Assembly: GCF_036346875.1 (NCBI RefSeq) | Contig: NZ_CP107852.1 | Span: 124,001-188,000, forward strand | Direction: 5' to 3' | Length of the DNA: 64,000 bases | Source of the DNA: Nocardia sp. NBC_00508 | GTDB lineage: Bacteria; Actinomycetota; Actinomycetes; Mycobacteriales; Mycobacteriaceae | Shown here: in pieces, positions 35,239-43,010 of the stretch | Numbering within the stretch: position 1 is the stretch's first letter | Layout: each line of letters begins with the position of its first letter | Notes under the pieces: model-generated | Database searches by the model: none | Told to the model about the DNA's origin: nothing | What the model saw: only the letters and a program-made list of their open reading frames with translations | Translations under genes and position numbers: made by a program

Positions 35239-35590
35239 CGCGACGGCGCTGTTCGGGGCGGCGGCCGCGGCGGCGTCGCCGAGTTCGGGCTCGCCCGAGC
35301 CTGGGCCGCCGCGGGGGCTCTACTACCTCAGCGCGACTGACCGAAGACCCTGTGTCGGCAGTGCTGCCGCTCGGATCCGGACCCGCTGCCTTCGAGTGTC
35401 TCCATCGACGGCAGCGGCCGGTCTCCGGCACCGAAGTCATAAGCGGACACGCGGGTAAAGGTCCGCTACATGTTCCACTACACCTGCTTCCGCTTGCACA
35501 TGATAGGCAAGAGGGTTGGCTGCTATCTGCTGGCGACCTAGATTGGTACCACTCCAACACGGATCTGCGTCAGGGATGACGGGGTTCGGT
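35239..35590. other. gene-free junction sequence
   Basis: About 350 bp between the truncated MFS gene and the tRNA 3' remnant. No open frame with family features is visible on either strand. It probably contains the deletion or integration junction. Confidence 0.45.
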
Positions 35591-35613
35591 GTTCAAGTCC
35601 CCTCTCGCGCACA
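35591..35613 (+). repeat. tRNA 3'-end remnant, possible attachment site
   Basis: GTTCAAGTCCCC followed by TCTCGCGCACA reads as a T-loop, 3' T-stem, acceptor strand and CA end of a tRNA (Leu/Ser-like). The sequence just upstream does not pair as a T-stem 5' arm and no cloverleaf can be drawn, so this is only the 3' part, as left by tRNA-directed integration. Confidence 0.5.
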
Positions 35614-35646
35614 GATTCACGTCAGATGTGACACTTTTCCGTGCAC

Positions 35647-35670
35647 TGTGTGCGAGGGCCCTCGCACACA
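35647..35670. promoter_or_regulatory. 24-bp perfect palindrome
   Basis: Arm TGTGTGCGAGGG followed directly by its exact complement, with no spacer. It lies 14 bp before the GTG of the gene at 35685 and 34 bp after the tRNA remnant. This could be a repressor operator, a recombinase site or an origin/transfer site. Confidence 0.6.
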
Positions 35671-35684
35671 CGGGAGCCCCACCA

Positions 35685-36050
35685 GTGGAGACACTATCTG
35701 ACCTGCGCCGATTCGTGTCGTATCTGCCAATCACGACAGTTGCACCCCCTCGGAAAAGTTTGCTGGCGGGTGTGATCGCCGATGATCACCGCTGTGGTTC
35801 CGCCGCAGTTGCGGTTGCAGGAACTCATCCACGGTCCTTGCTGACCACCCCGACGGTGCGGCCCGCCGACGGTGATGTCGTCTACGGGATCTGCACCGTG
35901 GGTGACGGCAGCCGCGTCCTGGACAAGATCATCGTCACCGTCCTGGACTGGCGCCTGGGCACATGCCTGGAGCCGTCGGCCGTGGTGACCACTATGGTCC
36001 GGGAGGCGATTCTGGCGGGCCGAGGTGCACTACAACCGGGAAGTCGGTGA
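35685..36050 (+). CDS. hypothetical small protein, possibly AbrB-like regulator
   Basis: 121 aa from a GTG with GGGAG about 8 bp upstream. The segment DVVYGICTVGDGSRVLDKIIVTVLDWRLG near 68-96 (in parts) resembles the small beta-loop repeat of actinobacterial AbrB/SpoVT-like proteins (strand, D-x-G-R, strand, GW-x-G). The remainder has no recognisable motif. The perfect palindrome upstream would suit autoregulation. Coding quality is moderate; it may also be a degraded gene. Confidence 0.45.
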   Translation: METLSDLRRFVSYLPITTVAPPRKSLLAGVIADDHRCGSAAVAVAGTHPRSLLTTPTVRPADGDVVYGICTVGDGSRVLDKIIVTVLDWRLGTCLEPSAVVTTMVREAILAGRGALQPGSR

Positions 36051-36233
36051 ATGCGTCATCGGCGGATGGAGACAATCACCCGCCGAGGCGGCAATTCTGC
36101 ACCTGCGATCCAACATACAGGTGTGTCGGTGCTCGGGTTGGCGTTGATCGTTATTGCGCTGGTAATCCGGCAGCAGACGACGGCCGATCTCGTGCGCGCT
36201 CGTCAGGCGACCGGAACTCTGGCAGCCCAGTAG
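36051..36233 (+). CDS. small membrane protein candidate
   Basis: 60 aa, ATG directly after the stop of the 35685 gene. A basic N-terminus is followed by one strongly hydrophobic helix (SVLGLALIVIALVI near 25-38) and a polar tail. Adjacency suggests a two-gene unit with the putative regulator. Its 3' end overlaps the convergent gene at 36203 by 31 bp. No family recognised. Confidence 0.4.
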   Translation: MRHRRMETITRRGGNSAPAIQHTGVSVLGLALIVIALVIRQQTTADLVRARQATGTLAAQ

Positions 36234-36865
36234 GCGAGCTGGCGGTAACCGCTTTCCTGGTGCAGCAGTTTCGCGCCCAGGTACGTACCGGCAACGATCT
36301 GCACGGCCTCATCACGAATCTGGTTGATCGGCCATGGGTTGGTGCCAATGGTTTCGTAATCGAGGACCAGCACCTGAGTCTGCGGGGACACAACGCTGGG
36401 TTCAACGCGGTTGAGCATCTCGAACCCCTCCCAATGGCTGCCATTGCGGCGCAGCCGGTACTTCGGGGCCAAGACCGCCGCGAGAATGAACGCCAGCCCG
36501 GAGAGGGTGTTGGTGCCGCGCCGGGCGGACTTGTCGAACTTTTTACCCAGCCACGGCATCAGCCCGAGGGTGCCGGTGACGACCTTGCCCAGCGTGATGA
36601 TCACCCGGCCGGTTCGTTGCAGATCATCGGTCGGATTCAGAAAACCGACCAGCTTGCCCTCGGTCTGCCCGTCGATGTCAGCGACATCTCCGGCCGCGAA
36701 CAGCTGCGCCAATTCCAGCTCGGCCGCATGATCCGGCAACTGGGCGCCAAGGCGTGTGAACCACGCCCACGCCGCGTCCTGAGCGGCCTGAGGATCGGTT
36801 TCGGCCAGCGTGCGCAGTCGAGCGACTCGCTCGGCTACCGCGGACGGCATTGTCGATGTGGTCAT
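36203..36865 (-). CDS. conserved hypothetical protein, divergent from tetR
   Basis: 220 aa from the ATG at 36865 (MTTSTMPSAVAERVARLR). A helical N-terminus (LAETDPQAAQDAAWAWFTRLG near 19-39 in parts) precedes FLNPTDDLQRTGRVIITLGK near 78, a hydrophobic or membrane-adjacent middle (TLGLMPWLGKKF), and WEGFEMLNRVEPSVVSPQTQV near 145. No catalytic motif seen. AGGGCAGGTC precedes the start. It is divergent from a TetR gene with a dyad between, so it is the likely target of that repressor. Confidence 0.6.
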   Translation of the reverse strand: MTTSTMPSAVAERVARLRTLAETDPQAAQDAAWAWFTRLGAQLPDHAAELELAQLFAAGDVADIDGQTEGKLVGFLNPTDDLQRTGRVIITLGKVVTGTLGLMPWLGKKFDKSARRGTNTLSGLAFILAAVLAPKYRLRRNGSHWEGFEMLNRVEPSVVSPQTQVLVLDYETIGTNPWPINQIRDEAVQIVAGTYLGAKLLHQESGYRQLAYWAARVPVA

Positions 36866-36907
36866 GACCTGCCCTTTCCAAAAATATGGGATTCCTACAC
36901 CCACTAG

Positions 36908-36921
36908 GGAATCATCATTCC
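36908..36921. promoter_or_regulatory. TetR operator candidate
   Basis: Dyad GGAAT-catc-ATTCC, with further half-sites GGATTCC-like at 36889-36894 and TTTGGAATC at 36924-36932, within the 83-bp gap between the divergent hypothetical gene and tetR. Confidence 0.5.
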
Positions 36922-36948
36922 GGTTTGGAATCAAGTATCCTTTCTGGT

Positions 36949-37590
36949 ATGACCAGACCCAAAACGTGGGCCGACCGCCGCAGACAAGCGCTGAGAGAAG
37001 AGATCCTCAAGGCGGCCTTCGAGGTGTTCGCCGAACGCGGCTACCACGACGCTGGGGTCGCCGAGATCGCCGAACGGGTCGGTATCGGTCACTCGACCTT
37101 CTACCGACAGTTCCAGTCCAAACGTCAAATACTCGACGCCGTCATCGACAGCGTGATCGAGCGATCGAAGGCGGTACTAGTCGCCGAGAACGCCCCCGAG
37201 GCCGCCCGAACGCTCGTCGAATACCGAGCTCAGGTGGACCGCATTGCCGCCGCGCTCGGGGATATCACCGCTGACCTGCGCGTCGTGCGCTTGCTGCTCA
37301 TCGAAAGCCTTAGCGTGGACGTGGAACTCGAACTGCGAATCTTCGGCATCTTCGACCTCGCCGCCACGCTCACCGCCGCCTACTTCGACCACGGCTGCGA
37401 ACAGGGCTACCTGCGAACCGATTTGGATACCGCCGCCACCGCCCGCGCCGTCGTCGGCATGATCTTCGGGACCGCTCTGACAGGAATGAACCCGGCGTTC
37501 GATCAGGACACACGCAATCGCACGATCACAGCGGCAGTCGAGTTGATGTTCAGCGGCATCACCGGGTATCCCGACACGAAGACACCATGA
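36949..37590 (+). CDS. TetR-family transcriptional regulator
   Basis: 213 aa. N-terminal HTH: EEILKAAFEVFAERGYHDAGV near 18-38 in parts, then EIAERVGIGHSTFYRQFQSKRQIL, with the usual FYxxFxSK recognition helix. The C-terminal ligand domain is helical and begins AVIDSVIERSKAV. The ATG at 36949 (MTRPKTWADRR) is chosen because upstream sequence holds the operator dyads. It probably represses itself and the divergent gene at 36203. Confidence 0.9.
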   Translation: MTRPKTWADRRRQALREEILKAAFEVFAERGYHDAGVAEIAERVGIGHSTFYRQFQSKRQILDAVIDSVIERSKAVLVAENAPEAARTLVEYRAQVDRIAAALGDITADLRVVRLLLIESLSVDVELELRIFGIFDLAATLTAAYFDHGCEQGYLRTDLDTAATARAVVGMIFGTALTGMNPAFDQDTRNRTITAAVELMFSGITGYPDTKTP

Positions 37591-38176
37591 CCTCATGGAC
37601 GTTACCGAGGACCGGCCCCTTCAGCCATGACTTCGCCTACGATATCGATAGTGCTGCGTCACGCAACGTTCAGTAGGTAATCCGGGTGCGGATCTTGGAT
37701 CCAACGGCGAAGTCGCGGATGGGTCCGGCGTGCTGGTTGCTCCAGCGGACGTAGGTGTCGATCGCGTCGTCTTGTTCGCTGCGTGCGGGCCCGGCCTGCG
37801 ATGCGGAGCTCGACCGCCACCGGGACGGCAGCGAGGTCGGGCGCCGTACGCAGCTGGGTGACGGCGTGTCCGAGGATCCGCTGTCGCAGGGCGGGCGAAC
37901 ACGAGCCTGGCGGTCCAGCCCTGGCCAGAAGCGAGAAACATCACCCGATGAGTACGAACCGCCCATCACAGGTTATTGTTGATCGAGTGCGTGACATGTC
38001 ACGCCAAGCGTCGTAGATCGCATTCGCTTCGCAACCAGCGCTTGCCGCATCCGCTCTTCTTACGGCGATCGATTTTGCCCATCGGCAATCTCGCCATTTC
38101 GTGCCCCCGGCGCGGACCCTGAAGGTCCGCAGACGGCTTGGGCACCACCTGATGCCCGAAAGGCACCGCAACACCT
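37591..38176. other. intergenic stretch with IS630 relic and helicase leader
   Basis: Holds the decayed IS630 end (37650-37785), then about 200 bp with a possible minus-strand gene relic reading RILGHAVTQLRTAPDLAAV, then the leader of the helicase gene. The leader has hairpins GCGGACC-ctgaa-GGTCCGC (38112-38130) and GGGCA-N8-TGCCC (38140-38157), which could affect translation of the helicase mRNA. Confidence 0.5.
37650..37785 (-). mobile_element. decayed IS630 3' end fragment
   Basis: About 130 bp closely similar to the transposase C-terminal coding end at 33110-33240. The minus-strand frame reads EQDDAIDTYVRWSNQHAGPI then RDFAVGSKIR, compared with EQDAAIGAYIRWYNQHARPK then RDFAVNSKIR in the intact copy. 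The end AGTGCTGCGTC corresponds to the intact terminus AGTGCCTCGTC. The rest of the element is missing. Confidence 0.85.
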
Positions 38177-39556
38177 ATGAGTTCTGCTGACATCTCTTTT
38201 ACCGCGCTCGGCGTGAGCGCACCGCTGGTGAAGGCGTTGACTCGCGCCCAGATCACCGAACCTTTTCCGATCCAGACCGACACCCTGCCCGATTCGCTGG
38301 CCGGACGCGACGTGCTGGGCCGTGGCCGGACCGGCAGCGGCAAGACGCTCGCCTTCGCCATTCCGATGGTCAACCGTCTCGGCGGCGGTCTGGCCGGTAG
38401 GCGCGCACCGAGCCGCCCGACCGGCCTGGTGCTGGCGCCGACTCGGGAATTGGCCACCCAGATCGCGGCCGCGCTGGAACCCCTCGCCGCGGCCTATCGC
38501 ATGACCGTCACCACGATTTTCGGTGGGGTCCCGCAGAACAGGCAGGTCCGGGCGCTACGCGGCGGTGTCGACATTGTCGTCGCCTGCCCCGGCCGGCTCG
38601 AGGATCTGATGAACCAACGTCTGATCTGCCTGGATGCCGTCGAGGTCACCGTTATCGACGAGGCCGACCACATGGCCGACCTCGGGTTCCTGCCAGGCGT
38701 GACCCGCATTCTCGCGGCCACCCCGAACGACGGTCAGCGCCTGCTGTTCTCGGCCACCCTGGATAACGGCGTCAACAAGCTGGTCAGCCGCTTCCTGCCG
38801 AATGCCAAGCTGCATTCGGTCGATGAGGCGAACTCCCCGGTCGCCGCCATGACCCATCACGTGTTCGAAACCGCGAGCGTCGAAGCCAAGCGCGAGGTCG
38901 TACACCGGCTCGCCTCGGGCTCTGGTCGGCGAATCCTGTTCATGCGCACCAAACATCAGGCCCGCAAACTGGCCAAGCAGCTGACCCTCGCCGGAATTCC
39001 GGCCGTCGATCTGCACGGCAACCTCTCGCAGGGCGCCCGCGACCGCAACCTCGCTGTCTTCGCCGCCGGTGATGCCCTGGTGCTGGTGGCGACCGATGTG
39101 GCCGCGCGCGGCGTGCACGTCGACGGTGTCGAGCTGGTCGTGCACGTTGATCCGCCCGCCGAACACAAGGCCTACCTGCACCGTTCGGGCCGTACCGCGC
39201 GGGCTGGCAACTCCGGTGAAGTGATCACCCTGGTGCTGCCCGGCGAACGACGCGACCTGGCCGACCTCATGCGCAAGGCCAAGATCACCGTGACCCCGCA
39301 ACGGGTCACCGCCGATTCGCCCGTGGTGGCCGAGGTCGTCGGCACGACTGCCCCATTCATCGCGCCCTCCTACAGCGAACGGGCGGCACGTGAAGACGAC
39401 CGCCGCAGCGGCAGCGGACCGTACCGCAGCAGTGGCGGACCGCGCAGGGGCAATGACGGTCCGCGCCAAGGCAGCGGCCGTCGCAACGGCAGTGCGGCGC
39501 AACGGCAGCCGCGCGCGAGGCCGCGTGCTCACTCCGCGCGCGGAACGGCCGTATAG
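38177..39556 (+). CDS. DEAD-box ATP-dependent RNA helicase
   Basis: 459 aa. All core motifs are in order: Q motif LTRAQITEPFPIQTDTLPD near 17-35, Walker A GRTGSGKT near 53, PTRELATQ near 88, DEAD box as VIDEADHMADLGF near 160, SAT in LLFSATLDN near 192, and the second domain ending HRSGRTARAG near 338. A Gly/Arg/Ser-rich tail (about 395-459) should bind RNA. Similar to the RhlE/cold-shock helicases. It unwinds structured RNA in the cytoplasm. The structured leader upstream may provide temperature or feedback control (inference). Confidence 0.93.
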   Translation: MSSADISFTALGVSAPLVKALTRAQITEPFPIQTDTLPDSLAGRDVLGRGRTGSGKTLAFAIPMVNRLGGGLAGRRAPSRPTGLVLAPTRELATQIAAALEPLAAAYRMTVTTIFGGVPQNRQVRALRGGVDIVVACPGRLEDLMNQRLICLDAVEVTVIDEADHMADLGFLPGVTRILAATPNDGQRLLFSATLDNGVNKLVSRFLPNAKLHSVDEANSPVAAMTHHVFETASVEAKREVVHRLASGSGRRILFMRTKHQARKLAKQLTLAGIPAVDLHGNLSQGARDRNLAVFAAGDALVLVATDVAARGVHVDGVELVVHVDPPAEHKAYLHRSGRTARAGNSGEVITLVLPGERRDLADLMRKAKITVTPQRVTADSPVVAEVVGTTAPFIAPSYSERAAREDDRRSGSGPYRSSGGPRRGNDGPRQGSGRRNGSAAQRQPRARPRAHSARGTAV

Positions 39557-39851
39557 GGCCCGTCTTTCGGTCGCTCCCCATGCCAGCCTATGCCGAGATC
39601 GCCCAGGCACTGAGCATCGCCGGCGAACTGCCGGGCAGCGAACGCTGGTGAACGTGGCCGATGACGCCGGTACTGGCGGGCAACCCATCGGGTGCCAGGC
39701 ATTCACGCCTGATGGGTTGCCGTGCGATTGCGTAGCCGCGAAATCTGCGAGCGTGGCCAGGAGGGACACGCTGGGACATGACACTTGTACCTTTCCAATC
39801 CATCACCAAGTTCTCGACCGGGACGGGCAGGGACAAAATGGGTCGCGCCGG
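39557..39851. other. gene-free stretch after the helicase
   Basis: Apart from the strong stem-loop at 39679-39721 no gene is supported. A 23-codon frame at 39579-39650 (MPAYAEIAQALSIAGELPG) looks protein-like but too short to assign. Confidence 0.4.
39679..39721 (+). terminator. stem-loop after the helicase gene
   Basis: Perfect 11-bp stem GGCAACCCATC / GATGGGTTGCC enclosing an inner AGGC-attcac-GCCT hairpin. It sits 123 bp after the helicase stop and lacks a T run, in keeping with actinobacterial terminators. Confidence 0.65.
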
Positions 39852-40020
39852 TCACTCGACCAGCAGCACCGTGCCGGACTGGGCTTCCTGTCCGGTCTCG
39901 ACGACCTTCAACGCCTCGTCGATCCCGACGCGGTCGATCAGGCGGGCCCGCCACTGGGTCGAGATTCCAGGCGTTGGCGACAGCGCCGTGCCCCACGCGC
40001 AGTTCTGGCCGGGTTGGTAG
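39852..40020 (-). pseudogene. C-terminal fragment of a dehydrogenase-like gene
   Basis: The minus-strand frame ending at 39852 reads STQWRARLIDRVGIDEAL then KVVETGQEAQSGTVLLVE before a stop. The ending (A-L-x-x-V-x-x-G-x-x-x-G-x-V-L-L-V-E) is characteristic of zinc-type or MDR alcohol dehydrogenases. Nothing of the nucleotide-binding or catalytic parts remains upstream, so it is a relic. Confidence 0.5.
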
Positions 40021-40194
40021 CACTGGCGCCGGTCAGGACGTTGAACAACTCATTGGAACTGCTGCGGTGACCGCTGTTTCGGTACCTTGGTTCGGAGAGC
40101 GGCTTGTTCAGGCCGCGGGGTGCTTCGAGGGCTTCGGTGATGAGTGCGCGGGCGTCGACGCCAGGACGGCTCGACGGGCCAGCGCAGCGCAGGG

Positions 40195-40945
40195 CTACCG
40201 CGATTCCGTGCCACTGCTCGACGAGAGAAAGTCCTTGAGCCGGTCGGCGAAACCCGGTGCCGCCGGGACGAAATGGCCCGCACCCGGTGCTACGAGCCGT
40301 TGTGCCTCGAGTGCGTCGGAAAGCAGGTCGCAGATCCGTTCGAGGCCGGGAGAGTGTCCCCCCGATGCGACCAGCGCGGGAATTCCGGCCGCGCGCAGGA
40401 CGGTCAGATTCGGTCGTGCTTGTCCCGGTAGACGAGCGCCCCACGCGCGGCGCACGGCCCCATCGGACAATCGACTCCCTCCCGCATCCGGTGATCCCGG
40501 CGAGGGTGAGGAATTCGCGCAGTGTTGCCGGGTCGGCGTCGAGACCGTGGGCGAGCACCGTATTTCCCAGTCTCTCCAGCCGAGCCACTTCAGGATCCTC
40601 AGGGGCGAGGAAATACAGGGGTGGTTCGATGAGGGTCAGCGAGCGCACGGTCCGAGGTTGCCGGACGGCGGCCAGAAGCGTGCCGAGTACCCCATAGGAA
40701 TGGGCGACCACGTGCGGGTGCCGATCCCGGAATATACCTTCGAGATCGTCCGCGTCGATCTCGAAGTCCTGTCGCCCACCCGGTGGCGGCGGACTCGCCC
40801 CGAAGCCGCGTCGGTGCACGAGCAGCAGCGTCCACTGTGCGGACAGCGAGTGCAGCCCGGTCCAGGTTGTCTTCGGCCCGGCGCCACCATGCACCAGTGC
40901 CACCGCCGGTCCGGCCCCGTGCTCGAGAATCGAAAGACCTTGCAC
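40195..40945 (-). pseudogene. alpha/beta hydrolase broken by a frameshift
   Basis: The first 150 codons from 40945 encode a hydrolase start: LSILEHGAGPAVALVHGGAG near 4-23 (oxyanion HGG), RRGFGASPPPP, nucleophile elbow VAHSYGVLG near 79, and SLTLIEPPLYFLAP. Near 40475-40490 the reading frame changes; the frame over 40195-40470 continues with VLRAAGIPALVASGGHSPGL and the catalytic-His region LVAPGAGHFVPAAPGFADRL. A single indel explains it. Either a recent pseudogene or a sequencing error. Confidence 0.75.
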
Positions 40946-41302
40946 GACTGCAAGTGTCCACCATGCAGTCGAAGGATGGTGAGCCCGATCTGGCAGTGGC
41001 GGCTGGCGCGGCGACCGAGCGCCCCACGACGGCCCTGTGCAACAGCGTGTCCCGCGGCGTGTCGTCCGCTAAGGCGGCGAACAATTCATGCTTCGCCATG
41101 AACGCCATCCTCCCTTGGACAACCGACCGCAGGCTCCCGGTCGGGCCGGGTCCACTGGTTACAACCCGATCGGCGAGCTGGCGCAGTACGAGGACAGCTA
41201 TCGGCTCTGCGCTACGTCCGCGGCCCCGAAGGCATCGTCGTCGCACTGGCCGAGCAGTTCTGACGGGACCCCGGGAGTTGGTCCACCGTGAGTGTGAGTC
41301 GG
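40946..41302. other. decayed stretch with a VOC relic
   Basis: Between the broken hydrolase and the IS3 remnant only the VOC C-terminal relic at 41161-41263 can be recognised. A short minus-strand frame over 40957-41111 (MAKHELFAALADDTPRD) looks protein-like but has no family match I can name. Confidence 0.4.
41161..41263 (+). pseudogene. glyoxalase/VOC C-terminal fragment
   Basis: Two adjoining plus-strand frames read IGELAQYEDSYRL and then LRYVRGPEGIVVALAEQF before a stop at 41261-41263. Together they match the standard end of glyoxalase/bleomycin-resistance family proteins. A frameshift separates the parts and the rest of the gene is absent. Confidence 0.65.
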
Positions 41303-42150
41303 TTATCGGTGGATGCAGGCAGCAGCGTAGCCCGCGGGGGTTTGATAGCCCAGGGCTGAGTGTCTGCGGTGGTGGTTGTAGTCGTCCTTCCAGTCGCTGA
41401 TCACGACGCGGGCTTGGGTCAGCGACCAGAAACTGTTGATGTTGAGGCATTCGTCGCGCAGTCGGCCGTTGAACGATTCGATGTAGCCGTTGCGCCAGGG
41501 CTGCCCGGGTGGGATGAACGCCAGGCCGACGCGTTCACCGGCCCAGTCCGCATCGCCTGGCATGCCAGTTCCGGGCCGTTGTCACTGCGCAGCGCGGCGG
41601 GATAACCGCGGCCGGTGGCGATGCGGTCCAGTTCGTCGATGAGCCGGTCGGCGGTGATGGAGCGTTGGACCAGCCCGCCGAGGCATTCGCGGGTGTGCTC
41701 ATCGACGATGGACACGATCTTGACCGGACGGCCGTCATCGGTGGCGTCGAACTGGAAATCGACTGCCCACACGCGATTCGGCGCGTCCGCGGTCACCGCC
41801 GTGACCGTCGAGTCACCGATTCGTTTTCGGCGCCGTCGCCGCGGTACCCGTAGCCCTTCCTCGCGCCACAGGCGTTGGATCCTCTTGTGATTCACCGTCC
41901 AGCCCTCGGCACGGGCATCGTGGTAGGCGCGGCGGAACCCTTGACGTGGATGGCTGCGCGCCCAGTCACGCAACCATGCCCGCAACGGGGCATCCCGATC
42001 CGTGGGCTGCTCCGCGCCCGCAGGACGGCGCTGGGTACTGCGATGCTGCCCGGTCACCCGGCAGGCGAACCGTTCGCTGACGCCCATAAGTCGCTTCAGG
42101 TGCGCCACGGCTGCCCGCCGCCGTTCCGGGTCTAGAAGATTCCAGTCATA
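41303..42150 (-). pseudogene. IS3-family OrfB with frameshift
   Basis: From about 42150 the frame encodes HLKRLMGVSERFACRVTGQH (HTH_21), EGLRVPRRRRRKRIG, the first catalytic Asp in VWAVDFQFDATDDGRP, and the second in [14 protein letters not shown]. Near 41545-41560 the frame shifts; the remainder [20 protein letters not shown] (catalytic Glu) and [17 protein letters not shown] lies in the frame ending at 41303. The element differs from the intact IS3 at 29683 and its own orfA is not next to it. It is inactive. Confidence 0.8.
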
Positions 42151-42185
42151 GGTGCACCACGGAAGTTCGACGAGGAGACTCGTGC

Positions 42186-42450
42186 TCGAGCAGTACGGAT
42201 GTACCAGGACCGGATCCGCGAGCACGGCGATTCGATGACGATGGCGCGTCGGCATGTGGGCACGTTGCTGGATATCAACCCGGCGACGCTGCGGAACTGG
42301 GTCGAGAAGGCGGGGCAACCGGCCGACGATTCGAAGCCGGTGACCGTGTCGGAGTCCGAGGAGTTGAAAGCACTGCGTCGTGAAGTGGCCGAATAACGAA
42401 GGGCAAACGAGATTTTGCGGACTGCGAGCGCTTTTTCGCAGCGGCGGAGG
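42186..42450 (+). pseudogene. IS3-family OrfA fragment with nonsense codon
   Basis: Plus-strand reading VRMYQDRIREHGDSM then NPATLRNWVEKAGQ and ELKALRREVAE, typical of IS3 OrfA, then a TAA stop at about 42394-42396, after which the same frame continues the family pattern RRANEILRTASAFFAAAEVDRR. The N-terminal part is missing. It points away from the neighbouring OrfB relic, so the two come from different insertion events. Confidence 0.75.
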
Positions 42451-43010
42451 TCGACCGCCGGTCGAGCCCGCCGCGGTGCCGCGTTGCGGTCACCATGGGC
42501 GAGAATGTACGGGAAATCGTCGCCGTACGAGGTTTCTGGAATGACTTTTTGTGCAACGACTTCCGGAACGCCGGGCGTTTCGACTCGCCCTGTTCGCATT
42601 TCGATGACCGGAGCCGTCTGCACTCGGTTCCGAGTCGTTCCACTTCCAAGGAAATGGAAAACACCGGGAGCCGACACGAGTATCGGCCGATTCCGGGCCG
42701 CTCGGCGAACGCTTCGATACTGGCGGGGCGTGGACGGCAGCGCGCCTGCCTCGACCCCACCGCGCTTGGTGATTCGACCGCTGCGCAACGCGAGCACGCG
42801 ATGCGAGGGTTTCGCGAACACAAAGCCGCCGACCCGGACGTACACAACGATACGGGCGTGCGGCTGTGAGAAGTTACTCTCCGATCAGGTTGGGGTGCGC
42901 CGCCTCTCGCACGTGAGATACGTTGGCCGCACCCACTGTGACGTGACACACCGAGAAGACCGCGCGCGGTTCGGCACGTAGGGGGCTCGCTGAGAATTGT
43001 GGAGGTTGGC
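42451..43010. other. gene-free stretch upstream of mceG
   Basis: About 560 bp after the OrfA relic. Open frames exist by chance of base composition, but none shows a domain, good start or codon pattern like its neighbours. The last part should carry the mceG promoter. Confidence 0.45.

Noticed and set aside
35500..35613. complete tRNA gene
   Set aside because: Only the 3' end fits; no acceptor 5' strand, D arm or anticodon stem could be paired upstream.
38555..39784. 409-codon minus-strand frame
   Set aside because: Antisense of the DEAD-box helicase whose motifs are complete.
42480..42870. gene upstream of mceG (124-codon plus frame)
   Set aside because: No start context, domain or codon pattern; likely decayed DNA after the OrfA relic.
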